DNA from: Xanthomonas pisi DSM 18956
GTDB taxonomy: Bacteria > Pseudomonadota > Gammaproteobacteria > Xanthomonadales > Xanthomonadaceae
NCBI RefSeq assembly: GCF_001010415.1
Contig: NZ_JPLE01000006.1
Span: 62,001-126,000 of the forward strand
DNA: 64,000 nt
Direction of reading: 5' to 3'
Every line of letters starts with the position of its first letter. Within the stretch, counting starts at the first letter, position 1. A program made the translations under genes and the position numbers. Positions 13,027 through 22,084 of the stretch are shown here, piece by piece. The notes under the pieces were generated by a model. That model was given only the letters and a program-made list of their open reading frames with translations. It was not told the origin of the DNA and searched no databases.

Positions 13027-14457
13027 TCAGCGGCTGTCGCGCAGACGGCTGTGGCGATAGCCGTAGCCGAAATAGACCACCAGCCCGACCAAGGTCCATA
13101 TCCCCATCAGCATCCAGTTGTGCAGGGTCATGGCCGACAGCAGGGCCAGGCAGCTCAGCACACCGGCGCTGCAGATCAGCCAGGCCGCCGGCATGCGGAA
13201 CGGACGCGGCAGTTCCGGATGCGTGCGGCGCAGGATCAGCACGCCGGCACACACGGCGGCGAAGGCGATCAGCGTGCCCATCGAAGTCAGCTCGCCCAGC
13301 ACGTCCAGCGGGAACACCGCTGCCAGCAGGGCGATCCCCACACCGGTGATGACGGTATTGATGTGCGGGGTGCGGTACTTGGGATGGATGCGGGTAAAGA
13401 TCGCCGGCAGCAGGCCGTCGCGCGCGATGATCATGAAGATGCGCGGCTGCCCGATGATCATCACCAGCACCACCGACGACAAGCCGATCAGCGCGCCGAC
13501 TTCCACCACCACCCGCAACCAGGCCAGCTGCGGGTGCGCGGCCACCGCGGTCACCACCGGCTCGTCGGTGCCAAGCTGGGTGAACGGCACCAGGCCGGTC
13601 ATCACCGCGGCCATGGCGATGTAGAGCAGGGTGCAGATCACCAGCGACAGCATCATGCCGATCGGCAGATCGCGTTGCGGCCGGTGCGATTCCTGCGCCG
13701 CCACCGATACCGCCTCGAAGCCGATGTAGGCGAAGAACACCATCGCCGCGCCGCGCAGCACGCCTTCCATGCCGTACTTGCCCGGTGCTTCGTTGGCGGG
13801 GATGAAGGGATGCCAGTTGGCCGGGTCCACGTACTTCCAGCCGGCCGCAATGACCAGGATGATCAGCCCGGTCTTGAGGATCACCATCGCCATGTTCATT
13901 GCCGACGACTTGCGGATGCCGACATAGCACAGCCAGGTCAGCAACAGCACGATGCCGGCGGCCGGCAGGTTGGCGATCGCGCCGGTGCGCTGCAGCTTGC
14001 CGTCCAGCGGTGCGCTGACCAGGGCGGCCGGCAAATGGATGCCGAAGTGCTCCAGCAGGCTGAGGAAATAGCCGGTCCAGCTGACCGCCACCGCAGAGGC
14101 GGAGACGCCGTATTCCAGTACCAGCATCCAACCGATGAACCAGGCCGCCAGTTCGCCGAAGGTGGCGTAGGTATAGGTGTAGGCGCTGCCGGACACCGGC
14201 ACCATCGCGGCGAATTCGGCATAGGCCATGGCGCAGAACGCGCAGCAGATCGCCGCGAGCACGAACGACAGCACGATCGCCGGGCCGGCATGGTCGGCTG
14301 CGGCCTGGCCGGTAATCACGAAGATGCCGCCGCCGATCACCGCGCCGATGCCCAGGGCAGTCAGCCCCCAGGGGCCGAGCGCGCGTTGCAGGCCCAGCCC
14401 GTCGGCCGCCTCATGGCTGGCGTGCGGGTGTTTGGTGGCCCAAAGTTGTTTGAACAT
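13027..14457 (-). CDS. APC-family amino-acid permease (paralogue 1)
   Basis: Cytoplasmic-membrane transporter of 476 residues with about 12 predicted membrane helices. The first helix region GIGAVIGGGIFVITGQAA and the following AGPAIVLSF are the substrate-binding glycine-rich motif of the APC (YfnA/CAT-like) family. The segment FFAYIGFEAVS marks helix 6. ATG 14457 gives the shortest N-terminus typical of this family; no strong Shine-Dalgarno was seen. It lies 89 bp upstream of mtnB on the same strand and 76 bp downstream of a close paralogue. The amino acid transported cannot be read from the sequence. Confidence 0.9.
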   Translation of the reverse strand: MFKQLWATKHPHASHEAADGLGLQRALGPWGLTALGIGAVIGGGIFVITGQAAADHAGPAIVLSFVLAAICCAFCAMAYAEFAAMVPVSGSAYTYTYATFGELAAWFIGWMLVLEYGVSASAVAVSWTGYFLSLLEHFGIHLPAALVSAPLDGKLQRTGAIANLPAAGIVLLLTWLCYVGIRKSSAMNMAMVILKTGLIILVIAAGWKYVDPANWHPFIPANEAPGKYGMEGVLRGAAMVFFAYIGFEAVSVAAQESHRPQRDLPIGMMLSLVICTLLYIAMAAVMTGLVPFTQLGTDEPVVTAVAAHPQLAWLRVVVEVGALIGLSSVVLVMIIGQPRIFMIIARDGLLPAIFTRIHPKYRTPHINTVITGVGIALLAAVFPLDVLGELTSMGTLIAFAAVCAGVLILRRTHPELPRPFRMPAAWLICSAGVLSCLALLSAMTLHNWMLMGIWTLVGLVVYFGYGYRHSRLRDSR

Positions 14458-14533
14458 GGAGCGGTTCCGGCTTGGCGCTGCGCGCGATCGTTGAACGAGA
14501 AGACCGGCGCTGCGCGCCGGTCTTGAGAGAAAG

Positions 14534-16006
14534 TCAGGCCCGCTTGGCGAGGCGACTGTGGTGGATGCCGTAGCCGAAGTAGATAAACAGGCCAATCACG
14601 GTCCAGCCCACGAAGACCTTCCAGTGTTCCTGGAAGGCCTGGAAGAACAGGAACAGACAGGCCAACGCGCCCAGTGGGCAGATCACCATCGCCAGCGGCA
14701 CCCGGAACGGGCGTGGCAGATCGGGCTTGGTGAAACGCAGCACCATCACCCCGGCGCAGACGGTGGCGAAGGCGAGCAGGGTGCCCATCGACACCAGTTC
14801 GCCCAGCACGTTCAGCGGAATCACCCCCGCCAACAGCGCCGCGACCACGCCGACGAAGAGGGTGCCGACATAGGGCGTGCGGAATTTCGGGTGCACCTTG
14901 CCGAACAGCTTGGGCATCAACCCATCCTTGGCCATGGTGTAGAAGATGCGCGGCTGCGCCATCAGCATCACCAGCACCACCGAGGACAGGCCGGCGATCG
15001 CGCCGATCTCCACTGCGGTCTTGAGCCAGCTCAACTGCGGGTGCGCTTCCAGCGCGGTGGCCACCGGCTTGGCGGTGCCGAGCTGGGTATACGGGAGCAA
15101 TCCGGTCAACACCGCGCAGACGATGATGTAGATGACGGTACAGATCGCCAACGACACCAGGATGCCGATCGGCATGTTCTTCTGCGGGTCCTTGGTCTCG
15201 CCGGCGGAAGTGGAGACCGCGTCGAAACCGATATAGGAGAAAAACACGATGGAGGCCGCGCGGAACACCCCGTCCCAGCCGAACTGCCCCGGCCCGGTGT
15301 TCTCCGGGATGAAGGGGTGCCAGTTCGCCGGGTCGATGTAGGCGATGCCGAAGCCGACGAACAGGCAGATCACCACCACCTTGATCGCCACCACGATCGC
15401 GTTGGCGAATGCCGATTGGGTGACGCCCACGTAGCACAGCATGCTCACCGCGCCGACGATCAAGACGGCCGGCAGGTTGACGAGATTGCCGGAGCTGACA
15501 AAGCCGTGGCCGTCCCAGGCCAATGGCGCGCCCGCAAGTTCTGCCGGGAACGGCAATCCGAGCGTGCCGGTCAGGAAGCTGATGAGGTAGGCGGACCAAC
15601 CGACCGCGACGCTGGCGCCGGCAAACAGGTACTCCAGCACCAGGCACCAGCCGATGAACCAGGCGATGCCTTCGCCGAGCGTGGCGTACGAGTAGGAGTA
15701 GGCGCTGCCGGAGACCGGCATCATCGCCGCGAACTCGGCGTAGCACAGGCCGGCGAAGGCGCAGGCGATGCCGGCGAAGACGAACGACAACATCACTGCC
15801 GGGCCGGCGTGATTGGCCGCGGCCTGGCCGGTCAGGACAAAGATGCCGGCGCCGATCACCGCGCCGATGCCGAGCATGATCAGGTGCTTGGCGGTAAGGG
15901 TCCGTTGCAGCGTCGCTTCGCCCTGCAGGCTGCCTTCGACCGGTTCGCCCGCATCCACATGTCCAGCGGGCTCGATCGGTTTGACCCTCAACAGAGACTT
16001 CAGCAT
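14534..16006 (-). CDS. APC-family amino-acid permease (paralogue 2)
   Basis: Membrane transporter of 490 residues, about 12 helices, clearly paralogous to the gene at 13027-14457: it shares GIGAVIGAGIFVLTGQAA, FFSYIGFDAVS and the GLSSVVLVMLMAQPRIFYTM block. I chose ATG 16006 because AGGG lies about 9 nt upstream. The alternative ATG at 16015 would sit directly against it. The N-terminal extension before the first helix is longer than in paralogue 1. It is divergent from the Nudix gene at 16183, so its promoter is within 16007-16182. The substrate is unknown. Confidence 0.9.
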   Translation of the reverse strand: MLKSLLRVKPIEPAGHVDAGEPVEGSLQGEATLQRTLTAKHLIMLGIGAVIGAGIFVLTGQAAANHAGPAVMLSFVFAGIACAFAGLCYAEFAAMMPVSGSAYSYSYATLGEGIAWFIGWCLVLEYLFAGASVAVGWSAYLISFLTGTLGLPFPAELAGAPLAWDGHGFVSSGNLVNLPAVLIVGAVSMLCYVGVTQSAFANAIVVAIKVVVICLFVGFGIAYIDPANWHPFIPENTGPGQFGWDGVFRAASIVFFSYIGFDAVSTSAGETKDPQKNMPIGILVSLAICTVIYIIVCAVLTGLLPYTQLGTAKPVATALEAHPQLSWLKTAVEIGAIAGLSSVVLVMLMAQPRIFYTMAKDGLMPKLFGKVHPKFRTPYVGTLFVGVVAALLAGVIPLNVLGELVSMGTLLAFATVCAGVMVLRFTKPDLPRPFRVPLAMVICPLGALACLFLFFQAFQEHWKVFVGWTVIGLFIYFGYGIHHSRLAKRA

Positions 16007-16182
16007 TCGGTACATCCCTAAGTGGCAGAACGAAGGCGCGCGCGCCCGGGCAAAGGTGTGCGCCGCATCCCAATGGGACAGGCAAGCGGCCTACCTTGCC
16101 AAAGCTACACGCTCACGACAAGCGCGTACGCAGCATGAATGGCGATAATGGTCGCTGATACCTGCGCAACCGAGAACGACAG

Positions 16183-16731
16183 ATGGTGGATGCAACCCTG
16201 CGGCAGCATCTGGCTGCCTACCGCGCCCGCTGGCCGGACGAGGCCGACGTGGCCGACCAGTTCGTGCAGCTGCTGGACGATGCCACCGATCCGTTCGTGC
16301 GCGAGCGTGTCGAAGGTCATTTCACCGGCTCGGCCTGGGTGGTCAGCGCCGACGGCAGCCGCACGCTGCTGACCCATCACCGCAAGTTGCAGCGCTGGTT
16401 GCAGCTGGGCGGACACGCCGACGGCGACCGCGATCTGGCGCAGGTGGCCTTGCGCGAAGCCGAAGAAGAGTCCGGTCTGGCCGGTTTGCGGTTGGCAGAC
16501 GCCGCGCTGTTCGACCTGGACCGCCACTGGATCCCCGCGCGCGGCGAGGTGGCCGGGCACTGGCATTACGACGCGCGCTATGTGGTGGTCGCGGGTGCGG
16601 ATGAGACCTTCAAGGTCAGCGAAGAGTCGCTCGCGTTGGCGTGGCGCCCGATCGCCGAGCTGCTGACCGAGCCGGAGCTGGATCCGTCGATGCAGCGCAT
16701 GGCCGAGAAGTGGATGGCCCGAGGCGTGTGA
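16183..16731 (+). CDS. Nudix hydrolase
   Basis: Cytoplasmic pyrophosphohydrolase-type protein of 182 residues. The Nudix box spans about residues 76-98, with GGHADGD and the catalytic core REAEEESGL. The position normally holding the first Glu of the box (Gx5E) is Arg here, while the metal-binding Glu residues of REAEEESG are intact. Substrate unknown. It starts at ATG 16183 and stands alone, divergent from the permease gene. Confidence 0.85.
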   Translation: MVDATLRQHLAAYRARWPDEADVADQFVQLLDDATDPFVRERVEGHFTGSAWVVSADGSRTLLTHHRKLQRWLQLGGHADGDRDLAQVALREAEEESGLAGLRLADAALFDLDRHWIPARGEVAGHWHYDARYVVVAGADETFKVSEESLALAWRPIAELLTEPELDPSMQRMAEKWMARGV

Positions 16732-16750
16732 TGGGTGCCGAGGGCGCGCG

Positions 16751-16994
16751 CCCTCATCCGCCCTGCGGGCACCTTCTCCCGCAAGCTGGAGAAGGGGGCA
16801 AGCTGGAGAAGGGGGCAAGCTGGAGAAGGGGGGCAAGCGGGAGAAGGGAGCCGGAGAAGGGATCAAACCGGAGAAGGGATCAAACCGGAGAAGGGGGCAA
16901 GCGGCAGAGACATCACGGAGCAAGCGGCAGAAGGACGACTCGCACTGCCTTCTCCCGCGTGCGGGAGAAGGTGGCGCAAAGCGCCGGATGAGGG
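16751..16994. repeat. Degenerate 15-18 bp tandem array bracketed by interspersed repeat arms
   Basis: Bases 16783-16905 hold about eight degenerate units such as CTGGAGAAGGGGGCAAG and GGAGAAGGGATCAAACC. The array lies between a left arm (16751-16780, CCCTCATCCGCCC then CACCTTCTCCC) and a right arm (16947-16994, containing the palindrome CCTTCTCCCGC / GCGGGAGAAGG then CGCCGGATGAGGG). The arms are in inverted orientation and belong to the same repeat family as 22291-22336 and 63162-63760. The array appears to have expanded inside one such element. Confidence 0.75.
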
Positions 16995-17013
16995 CCACTC
17001 GTGCACCAACGGA

Positions 17014-18255
17014 TCAATACAAGATCCGCGTCCGCAAGGTCCCTTCGATCAAGGCCAGGCCTTCCTTCAGCGCGGTGGCCTGCGCTTCGCTGGCGCTGAC
17101 GTCGATCACCACGTAGCCGACCTTGGCGTCGGTACGCAGGAACTGGCCGTCGATGTTGACGTTGTGGCGCGAGAACAGCTCGTTGATCTTGGACAGCACG
17201 CCCGGCACGTTGCGGTGGATGTGCAGTAGCCGCAGGCTGTCGGGGTGTTCGGGCAGGGTGACCTCGGGGAAATTCACCGCCGACAAGGTGCTGCCATTGT
17301 CGCTGTAGCGCACCAGCTTGGCGGCCACTTCGATGCCGATATTGTCCTGCGCTTCCAGCGTGCTGCCGCCCACGTGCGGGGTCAGGATCACGTTGTCGTG
17401 TGCGGTCAGCGGCGATTCGAAGACATCGCCATTGCCCTTGGGCTCGACCGGGAACACGTCCACCGCCGCACCGCCGATCTGGCCGGAGGTGAGCGCCGCA
17501 TCCAGCGCGTCGATATCGATCACGGTGCCGCGCGAGGCGTTGATCAGATGCGCGCCGGGCTTCATGCGGGCGATTTCAGCCGCGCCGATCATGTCCTTGG
17601 TGGACGCAGTCTCCGGCACGTGCAGGGTCACCACGTCCGAGCGCGCCAGCAGGTCGTCCAGGTCGATCGCCGCGCGGGCGTTGCCCAGCGACAGCTTGGT
17701 TTCGATATCGTGGAAGATCACCTGCATCCCCAAGGATTCGGCCAGCACCCCGACCTGGGTGCCGATGTGCCCGTAGCCGACGATGCCCAACACCTTGCCG
17801 CGCGTTTCGTGGCTGCCGGTGGCCGACTTGGACCAGCCGCCGCGATGGCATTGCGCATTCTTCTGCGGGATGCCGCGCAACAGCAGGATCGCCTCGGCGA
17901 TCACCAGCTCGGCCACGCTGCGGGTGTTGGAATAGGGTGCGTTGAACACCGGAATGCCGGCCAGCTCGGCCGCGTCCAGGTCGACCTGATTGGTGCCGAT
18001 GCAGAAGCAGCCCACCGCGATCAGGCGCTTGGCGTGCGCCAGCACCTCGGCGCTCAACTGCGTGCGCGAGCGGATGCCCACGATATGCGCTTCGGCAATG
18101 CGCGCGACGAGTTCGTCTTCGGGCAACGACTTGGCGTGCAGTTCGATCTGCGAATAACCGGCGGCGCGGAACACATCCACGGCGGTCGGGCTGATGCCCT
18201 CCAGCAACAGGACGCGGATGTCCTGCTTGGGAAACGAGGTTTTCTTCGGCGACAT
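17014..18255 (-). CDS. serA: D-3-phosphoglycerate dehydrogenase SerA
   Basis: First enzyme of phosphorylated serine synthesis: oxidises 3-phosphoglycerate with NAD+. The protein has 413 residues. The Rossmann motif is VLGIVGYGHIGTQVG, the catalytic Arg, Glu and His are in NASRGTVID, DVFPVEP and LTPHVGGST, and a C-terminal ACT domain (about 335-413, HIHRNVPGVLSKINELF) gives the usual serine feedback site. ATG 18255 begins the conserved MSPKKTSF segment. A TTG-started extension upstream is not supported. It is divergent from a D-2-hydroxyglutarate-dehydrogenase-like gene. Confidence 0.95.
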   Translation of the reverse strand: MSPKKTSFPKQDIRVLLLEGISPTAVDVFRAAGYSQIELHAKSLPEDELVARIAEAHIVGIRSRTQLSAEVLAHAKRLIAVGCFCIGTNQVDLDAAELAGIPVFNAPYSNTRSVAELVIAEAILLLRGIPQKNAQCHRGGWSKSATGSHETRGKVLGIVGYGHIGTQVGVLAESLGMQVIFHDIETKLSLGNARAAIDLDDLLARSDVVTLHVPETASTKDMIGAAEIARMKPGAHLINASRGTVIDIDALDAALTSGQIGGAAVDVFPVEPKGNGDVFESPLTAHDNVILTPHVGGSTLEAQDNIGIEVAAKLVRYSDNGSTLSAVNFPEVTLPEHPDSLRLLHIHRNVPGVLSKINELFSRHNVNIDGQFLRTDAKVGYVVIDVSASEAQATALKEGLALIEGTLRTRILY

Positions 18256-18464
18256 GGGGGGAGCGCATTGCAGCAATCGGGTCGGCAACTATGCCAGATG
18301 GGGTGCCGGATGGGGTGCCCGTGATGCGGCGATTGCACGCGGCAATCCCTTGTGCTGCAACGGTTTCAGCTGAATCCAACCCCGCGGCGGCACCCTGCAG
18401 CGCAACTGGACGAGGCCGGCGCGCACTGGCACGCTGTGCGGTTCCTACTGCAGCGCCGTGTGCC

Positions 18465-19883
18465 ATGACCGATCCCCGCATTCTTTCGTTGCAACAGGCC
18501 GTGCCGGCACTGCGTCTGAAAACCGAGCCGGCCGACCTGGAGCATTACGGCCGCGACTGGACCCGGCGCTGGACGCCGAACCCGCTCGCGATAGCCTTGC
18601 CCGGTTCGGTGGACGAAGTGCAGGCCGTGATGCGCTGGGCAAATACGCAAGGCGTGGCGGTGGTGCCATCGGGCGGGCGTACCGGTTTGTCCGGTGGCGC
18701 GGTCGCCGCCAACGGCGAGCTGGTGCTCAGCCTGGAGCGCCTGAACAAGCCGGTGGACTTCAACGCAGTCGATCGCACGCTCACCGTGCAGGCCGGCATG
18801 CCGCTGGAAGCGGTGCACAACGCCGCGCGCGACCATGGGCTGGTGTATCCGGTGGATTTCGCTGCACGCGGCTCCTGCTCGATCGGCGGCAACATCGCCA
18901 CCAATGCCGGCGGCATTCGGGTGATCCGCTATGGCAACACCCGCGAATGGATTGCCGGGCTGAAAGTGGTCACCGGCGGTGGCGAGCTGCTCGAGCTCAA
19001 CAATGCCTTGGTGAAAAATTCCAGCGGCTACGATTTCCGTCATCTGATGATCGGTTCCGAAGGCACGCTCGGTATCGTGGTCGAAGCGACGCTGCGGCTG
19101 ACCGACCCGCCGCCGCCGAGCAATGTGATGCTGCTGGCGCTGCCCTCGTTCGAGGTGTTGATGCAGGTGTTTGCCGCATTCCGCGCGCAGCTGCGTCTGG
19201 AAGCGTTCGAGTTCTTCACCGACCGCGCGCTGGAGCACGTGCTTGCGCACGGCGCGCAGGCACCGTTTGCGCAGGTGCATCCGTACTACGTGGTCACCGA
19301 GTTTGCCGCCGGCGATGACGCACAGGAAGCCGCAGCGATGGCGGCCTTCGAAACCTGCATGGAGCAGGGCTGGGTCAGCGACGGGGTGATCAGCCAGAGC
19401 GATGCGCAGGCCGCGCAGCTGTGGCGGCTGCGCGAGGGCATCACTGAAGCGGTGGCGCGCTACACGCCGTACAAGAACGATGTATCGGTGCGCATCTCGG
19501 CAATGCCGGCGTTTCTGGCCGAAACCCAGGCACTGCTCGGCGAGGCGTATCCGCATTTCGATGTGGTGTGGTTCGGCCATATCGGCGACGGCAACCTGCA
19601 TATCAATGTGCTCAAGCCTGACGACACCAGTCAGGCCGACTTCGTGACGGCCTGCGATCAGGTCACCAAGGTGCTGGCACATGCGCTGCAGCGCTTTGGC
19701 GGCAGCATTTCTGCCGAGCATGGGATCGGGCTGGTCAAGAAGCCCTATCTGTGGAGCACGCGCTCCGCGGCAGAAATCGCGGTGATGCGCGGCGTCAAAC
19801 ATGTGCTCGATCCTCATCTTTTGCTGAATCCCGGCAAGCTGTTCGACATGGACGAGGTGCCCGGCGCAGCGACTGCCGGGTAG
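18465..19883 (+). CDS. FAD-binding oxidoreductase, D-2-hydroxyglutarate dehydrogenase-like
   Basis: Flavoprotein of 472 residues. The N-terminal FAD_binding_4 domain (about 40-220) contains VVPSGGRTGLSGGAV and the FAD-contacting GSCSIGGNIATNAGG. The C-terminal FAD-linked oxidase domain has the metal-site motifs GHIGDGNLHINV and SAEHGIGLVKK. The family includes D-lactate, glycolate and D-2-hydroxyglutarate dehydrogenases. The divergent serA neighbour favours D-2-hydroxyglutarate, because SerA can reduce 2-oxoglutarate to D-2-hydroxyglutarate and needs such an enzyme to recycle it. This assignment is contextual. Confidence 0.82.
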   Translation: MTDPRILSLQQAVPALRLKTEPADLEHYGRDWTRRWTPNPLAIALPGSVDEVQAVMRWANTQGVAVVPSGGRTGLSGGAVAANGELVLSLERLNKPVDFNAVDRTLTVQAGMPLEAVHNAARDHGLVYPVDFAARGSCSIGGNIATNAGGIRVIRYGNTREWIAGLKVVTGGGELLELNNALVKNSSGYDFRHLMIGSEGTLGIVVEATLRLTDPPPPSNVMLLALPSFEVLMQVFAAFRAQLRLEAFEFFTDRALEHVLAHGAQAPFAQVHPYYVVTEFAAGDDAQEAAAMAAFETCMEQGWVSDGVISQSDAQAAQLWRLREGITEAVARYTPYKNDVSVRISAMPAFLAETQALLGEAYPHFDVVWFGHIGDGNLHINVLKPDDTSQADFVTACDQVTKVLAHALQRFGGSISAEHGIGLVKKPYLWSTRSAAEIAVMRGVKHVLDPHLLLNPGKLFDMDEVPGAATAG

Positions 19884-19916
19884 TCTTTTCACCACCTCAC
19901 ATGGAATGACACGCCG

Positions 19917-20210
19917 ATGATGCGCTCCCTGGTGTTTTGTGCTTTGACCCTGCTGCCGCTGGCCGCCGCCGCATCCAGTCTTGCGGGAACCTCGGCCGGC
20001 GCGTCGTCGGCCGGCTCGTCCAACAGCAGCAGTTCCGGCGACGACAAGGTGGTTGCCGACGCGCGCGAAGATGCAGCCGGCTTCGTGGCCAGCGACGGTG
20101 CCATCCGCGGCGCGCGTCTGGAAGCGGCATTGCTGCAATTGCGCAGTCGCAGCGATGCGGCGCGCGCTTCCAGCGACCTGGAACTGGCTCAGTCCATCCT
20201 GGCGCAGTGA
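19917..20210 (+). CDS. DUF2388-like small secreted protein
   Basis: Protein of 97 residues with a signal peptide (MRSLVFCALTLLPLAAAAS). A Ser/Gly-rich linker is followed by a helical domain, VVADAREDAAGFVASDGAIR then ARLEAALLQLR, as in DUF2388 proteins of unknown function. It is probably periplasmic. The stop overlaps the GTG start of the next gene (GTGA at 20207-20210), so the two are likely co-translated. ATG 19920 is an equally possible start. Confidence 0.75.
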   Translation: MMRSLVFCALTLLPLAAAASSLAGTSAGASSAGSSNSSSSGDDKVVADAREDAAGFVASDGAIRGARLEAALLQLRSRSDAARASSDLELAQSILAQ

Positions 20211-22084
20211 CTGGTCGTCGCCGGTGCGCGTGGCTGTGGCTGGCCGCAGCGATCGCACCGGCGGCGCACGCCCAATCGCAGCGTTCGCCCACGCTGCAGG
20301 TGTCGGTTGTTGCATCGGAGCTGACCCCGTCAGAACACGCAGCCAGCCTGGCGTTGGTGCAGCAGGTTCAACACCGGTTGCCGACAGGGTGGGGACAGCA
20401 CGATGCCGCACCCATTCAATTGCAGTGGCGCCGCGACCTGCCGGCGCAGGTGCATGGCCGCGCGATCGGCCATCGCATCCTGCTCGATCATGCGCTGTTG
20501 CAGGCCTGGAGCATGCAGCCTGCCAGCGCACGCACGGACATCAACGCGCCGGCCACACGCGCGGCGATGGCGGCGTTGGTGCACGAATTGGCGCATGTGC
20601 GCGACCGTGGAGCGGGCAGCGCGTTGTCGCGCGACCCACGCCTGCGCGATCTTGCCGGCTGGCAGGTGCGTCCGTGGCGGGTCGGACGCGGCGCAAACCG
20701 CTTCAGCGACCGCAGTCCGGATGCGTACGAGCGGCATAGCCCGGCCGAATTCGTCGCGGTCAATCTTGAGCATTATGTGCTGGATGCGGACTATGCCTGC
20801 CGCCGTCCGGCGCTTGCGGCATGGTTTTCCGAGCGGCTAGGGCCGCCGCAAGCTGTCGCCGCGTGCGCGCCGACCTTGCCATATCTGCAGGCCGACAACG
20901 ACGCCGGTGCGATGTCGTTGCTGGCGTTGGACCCGGCGCGGGTCTATGCGGTGGACTATCTGCTTGCCGAAGGCAACGAGCAGCCGATGAGTCGCTGGGG
21001 CCACAGCATGTTGCGCCTGGTGATCTGCGCGCCCGGTCGCGTCCCAGGGCCGGCGTGCCGGCTGGATCTGCAGTATCACCGCGTGCTGTCGTTTCGTGCA
21101 TTCGTCGGCGATGTGCAGATTTCCAGCTGGCGCGGGCTGACCGGATCGTACCCGTCGCGCTTGTTCGTGCTGCCGCTGAACCAGGTCATCGACGAGTACA
21201 CCAAGGTGGAGCTGCGTGCCCTGTCGTCGGTGCCGCTGGCGCTGAGCGCGGATGAGATCGCCGCGCTGCTGACGCGCGCCGCACAGGTGCACTGGAGCTA
21301 CGACGGGCGCTATTACTTCATCAGCAACAACTGCGCGGTGGAAACCTACAAGTTGCTGCATGACGGCGTGCCGCGCCTGGCTGCAGCCGGCCTGTCATCG
21401 ATCACCCCGCGCGGCGTACGTCAGCGCCTGCAGCGCGCCGGCCTTGCCGATCTGCACGTGCTGGACGACCGCGCGCAGGCGACACGTCAGGGCTATTACT
21501 TCGAATCGGCGGCGGCGCATTATCAGGCCATGTTCGACGTGCTTCGGCGCGGCATCCCGGTGCCGCAAGCGAGCGTGGAGCAATGGCTGGATGCGCGACC
21601 GGATGCACGCGCGCAATGGTTCGATCAAGGTGGTTTACGCGAGACGGCGGCAGCTTTGTTGCTGGAACAGGCCGCGTTGCGGCGTCAGGAGTTGTTGTCG
21701 CGCGATGCGCTCAAGCGCCTGCTGCAGCCTGGTACTGCCGGGCGTGATGCCGTGCAAGGGCAGCTGCAGGCGTTGTTCGCGCGGCAGGCGCAGCTCAGTC
21801 ATCCGGCCACCTTGCTGGGCAACTCCGGTTACGGCTTGCCGCAGGCAGACGAGCAACGACGACTGACCGCACGTGTGGCGCAAGACAGTGGTGTGTTGAT
21901 CGATGGTTGGAAACAACTGCAGGCGCTGGGTCGGCAGCAATTACCGGCCGACGTGCGCACTGCATTGGAGCAGGGCGAGGCAAGTGTGGAGCGCTTGCGC
22001 GCACGACTGCGTGTGCTCGCGCGCGGTGATGCGAGCGCTGACGAAGTGCGGCCGGATATCGGCGTACCTCTGCAGGCGCGATAG
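20207..22084 (+). CDS. Secreted Lnb/DUF4105-domain protein with N-terminal HExxH motif
   Basis: Protein of 625 residues from GTG 20207, with a signal peptide (RRRCAWLWLAAAIAPAAHA). Residues about 120-190 contain MAALVHELAHVRDRG, an HExxH zinc-protease-like motif (His126, Glu127, His130), and SPAEFVAVNLEHY, where Glu181 could be a further ligand. Residues about 250-400 match the DUF4105 family, now named after the N-terminal periplasmic domain of the lipoprotein acyltransferase Lnb, with candidate catalytic His266 (SRWGHSMLRL) and Cys376 (FISNNCAVETYKLL). The C-terminal 200 residues are helical and charged. Probably periplasmic. The true activity is unknown. Confidence 0.78.
   Translation: MTGRRRCAWLWLAAAIAPAAHAQSQRSPTLQVSVVASELTPSEHAASLALVQQVQHRLPTGWGQHDAAPIQLQWRRDLPAQVHGRAIGHRILLDHALLQAWSMQPASARTDINAPATRAAMAALVHELAHVRDRGAGSALSRDPRLRDLAGWQVRPWRVGRGANRFSDRSPDAYERHSPAEFVAVNLEHYVLDADYACRRPALAAWFSERLGPPQAVAACAPTLPYLQADNDAGAMSLLALDPARVYAVDYLLAEGNEQPMSRWGHSMLRLVICAPGRVPGPACRLDLQYHRVLSFRAFVGDVQISSWRGLTGSYPSRLFVLPLNQVIDEYTKVELRALSSVPLALSADEIAALLTRAAQVHWSYDGRYYFISNNCAVETYKLLHDGVPRLAAAGLSSITPRGVRQRLQRAGLADLHVLDDRAQATRQGYYFESAAAHYQAMFDVLRRGIPVPQASVEQWLDARPDARAQWFDQGGLRETAAALLLEQAALRRQELLSRDALKRLLQPGTAGRDAVQGQLQALFARQAQLSHPATLLGNSGYGLPQADEQRRLTARVAQDSGVLIDGWKQLQALGRQQLPADVRTALEQGEASVERLRARLRVLARGDASADEVRPDIGVPLQAR

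Noticed and set aside
16783-16905. CRISPR array or coding repeat protein
   Set aside because: Units are 15-18 bp, degenerate and contiguous, with no spacers and no frame that gives a plausible protein.
18256-18288. Upstream TTG extension of serA
   Set aside because: Rare start and no support; the conserved start is ATG 18255.
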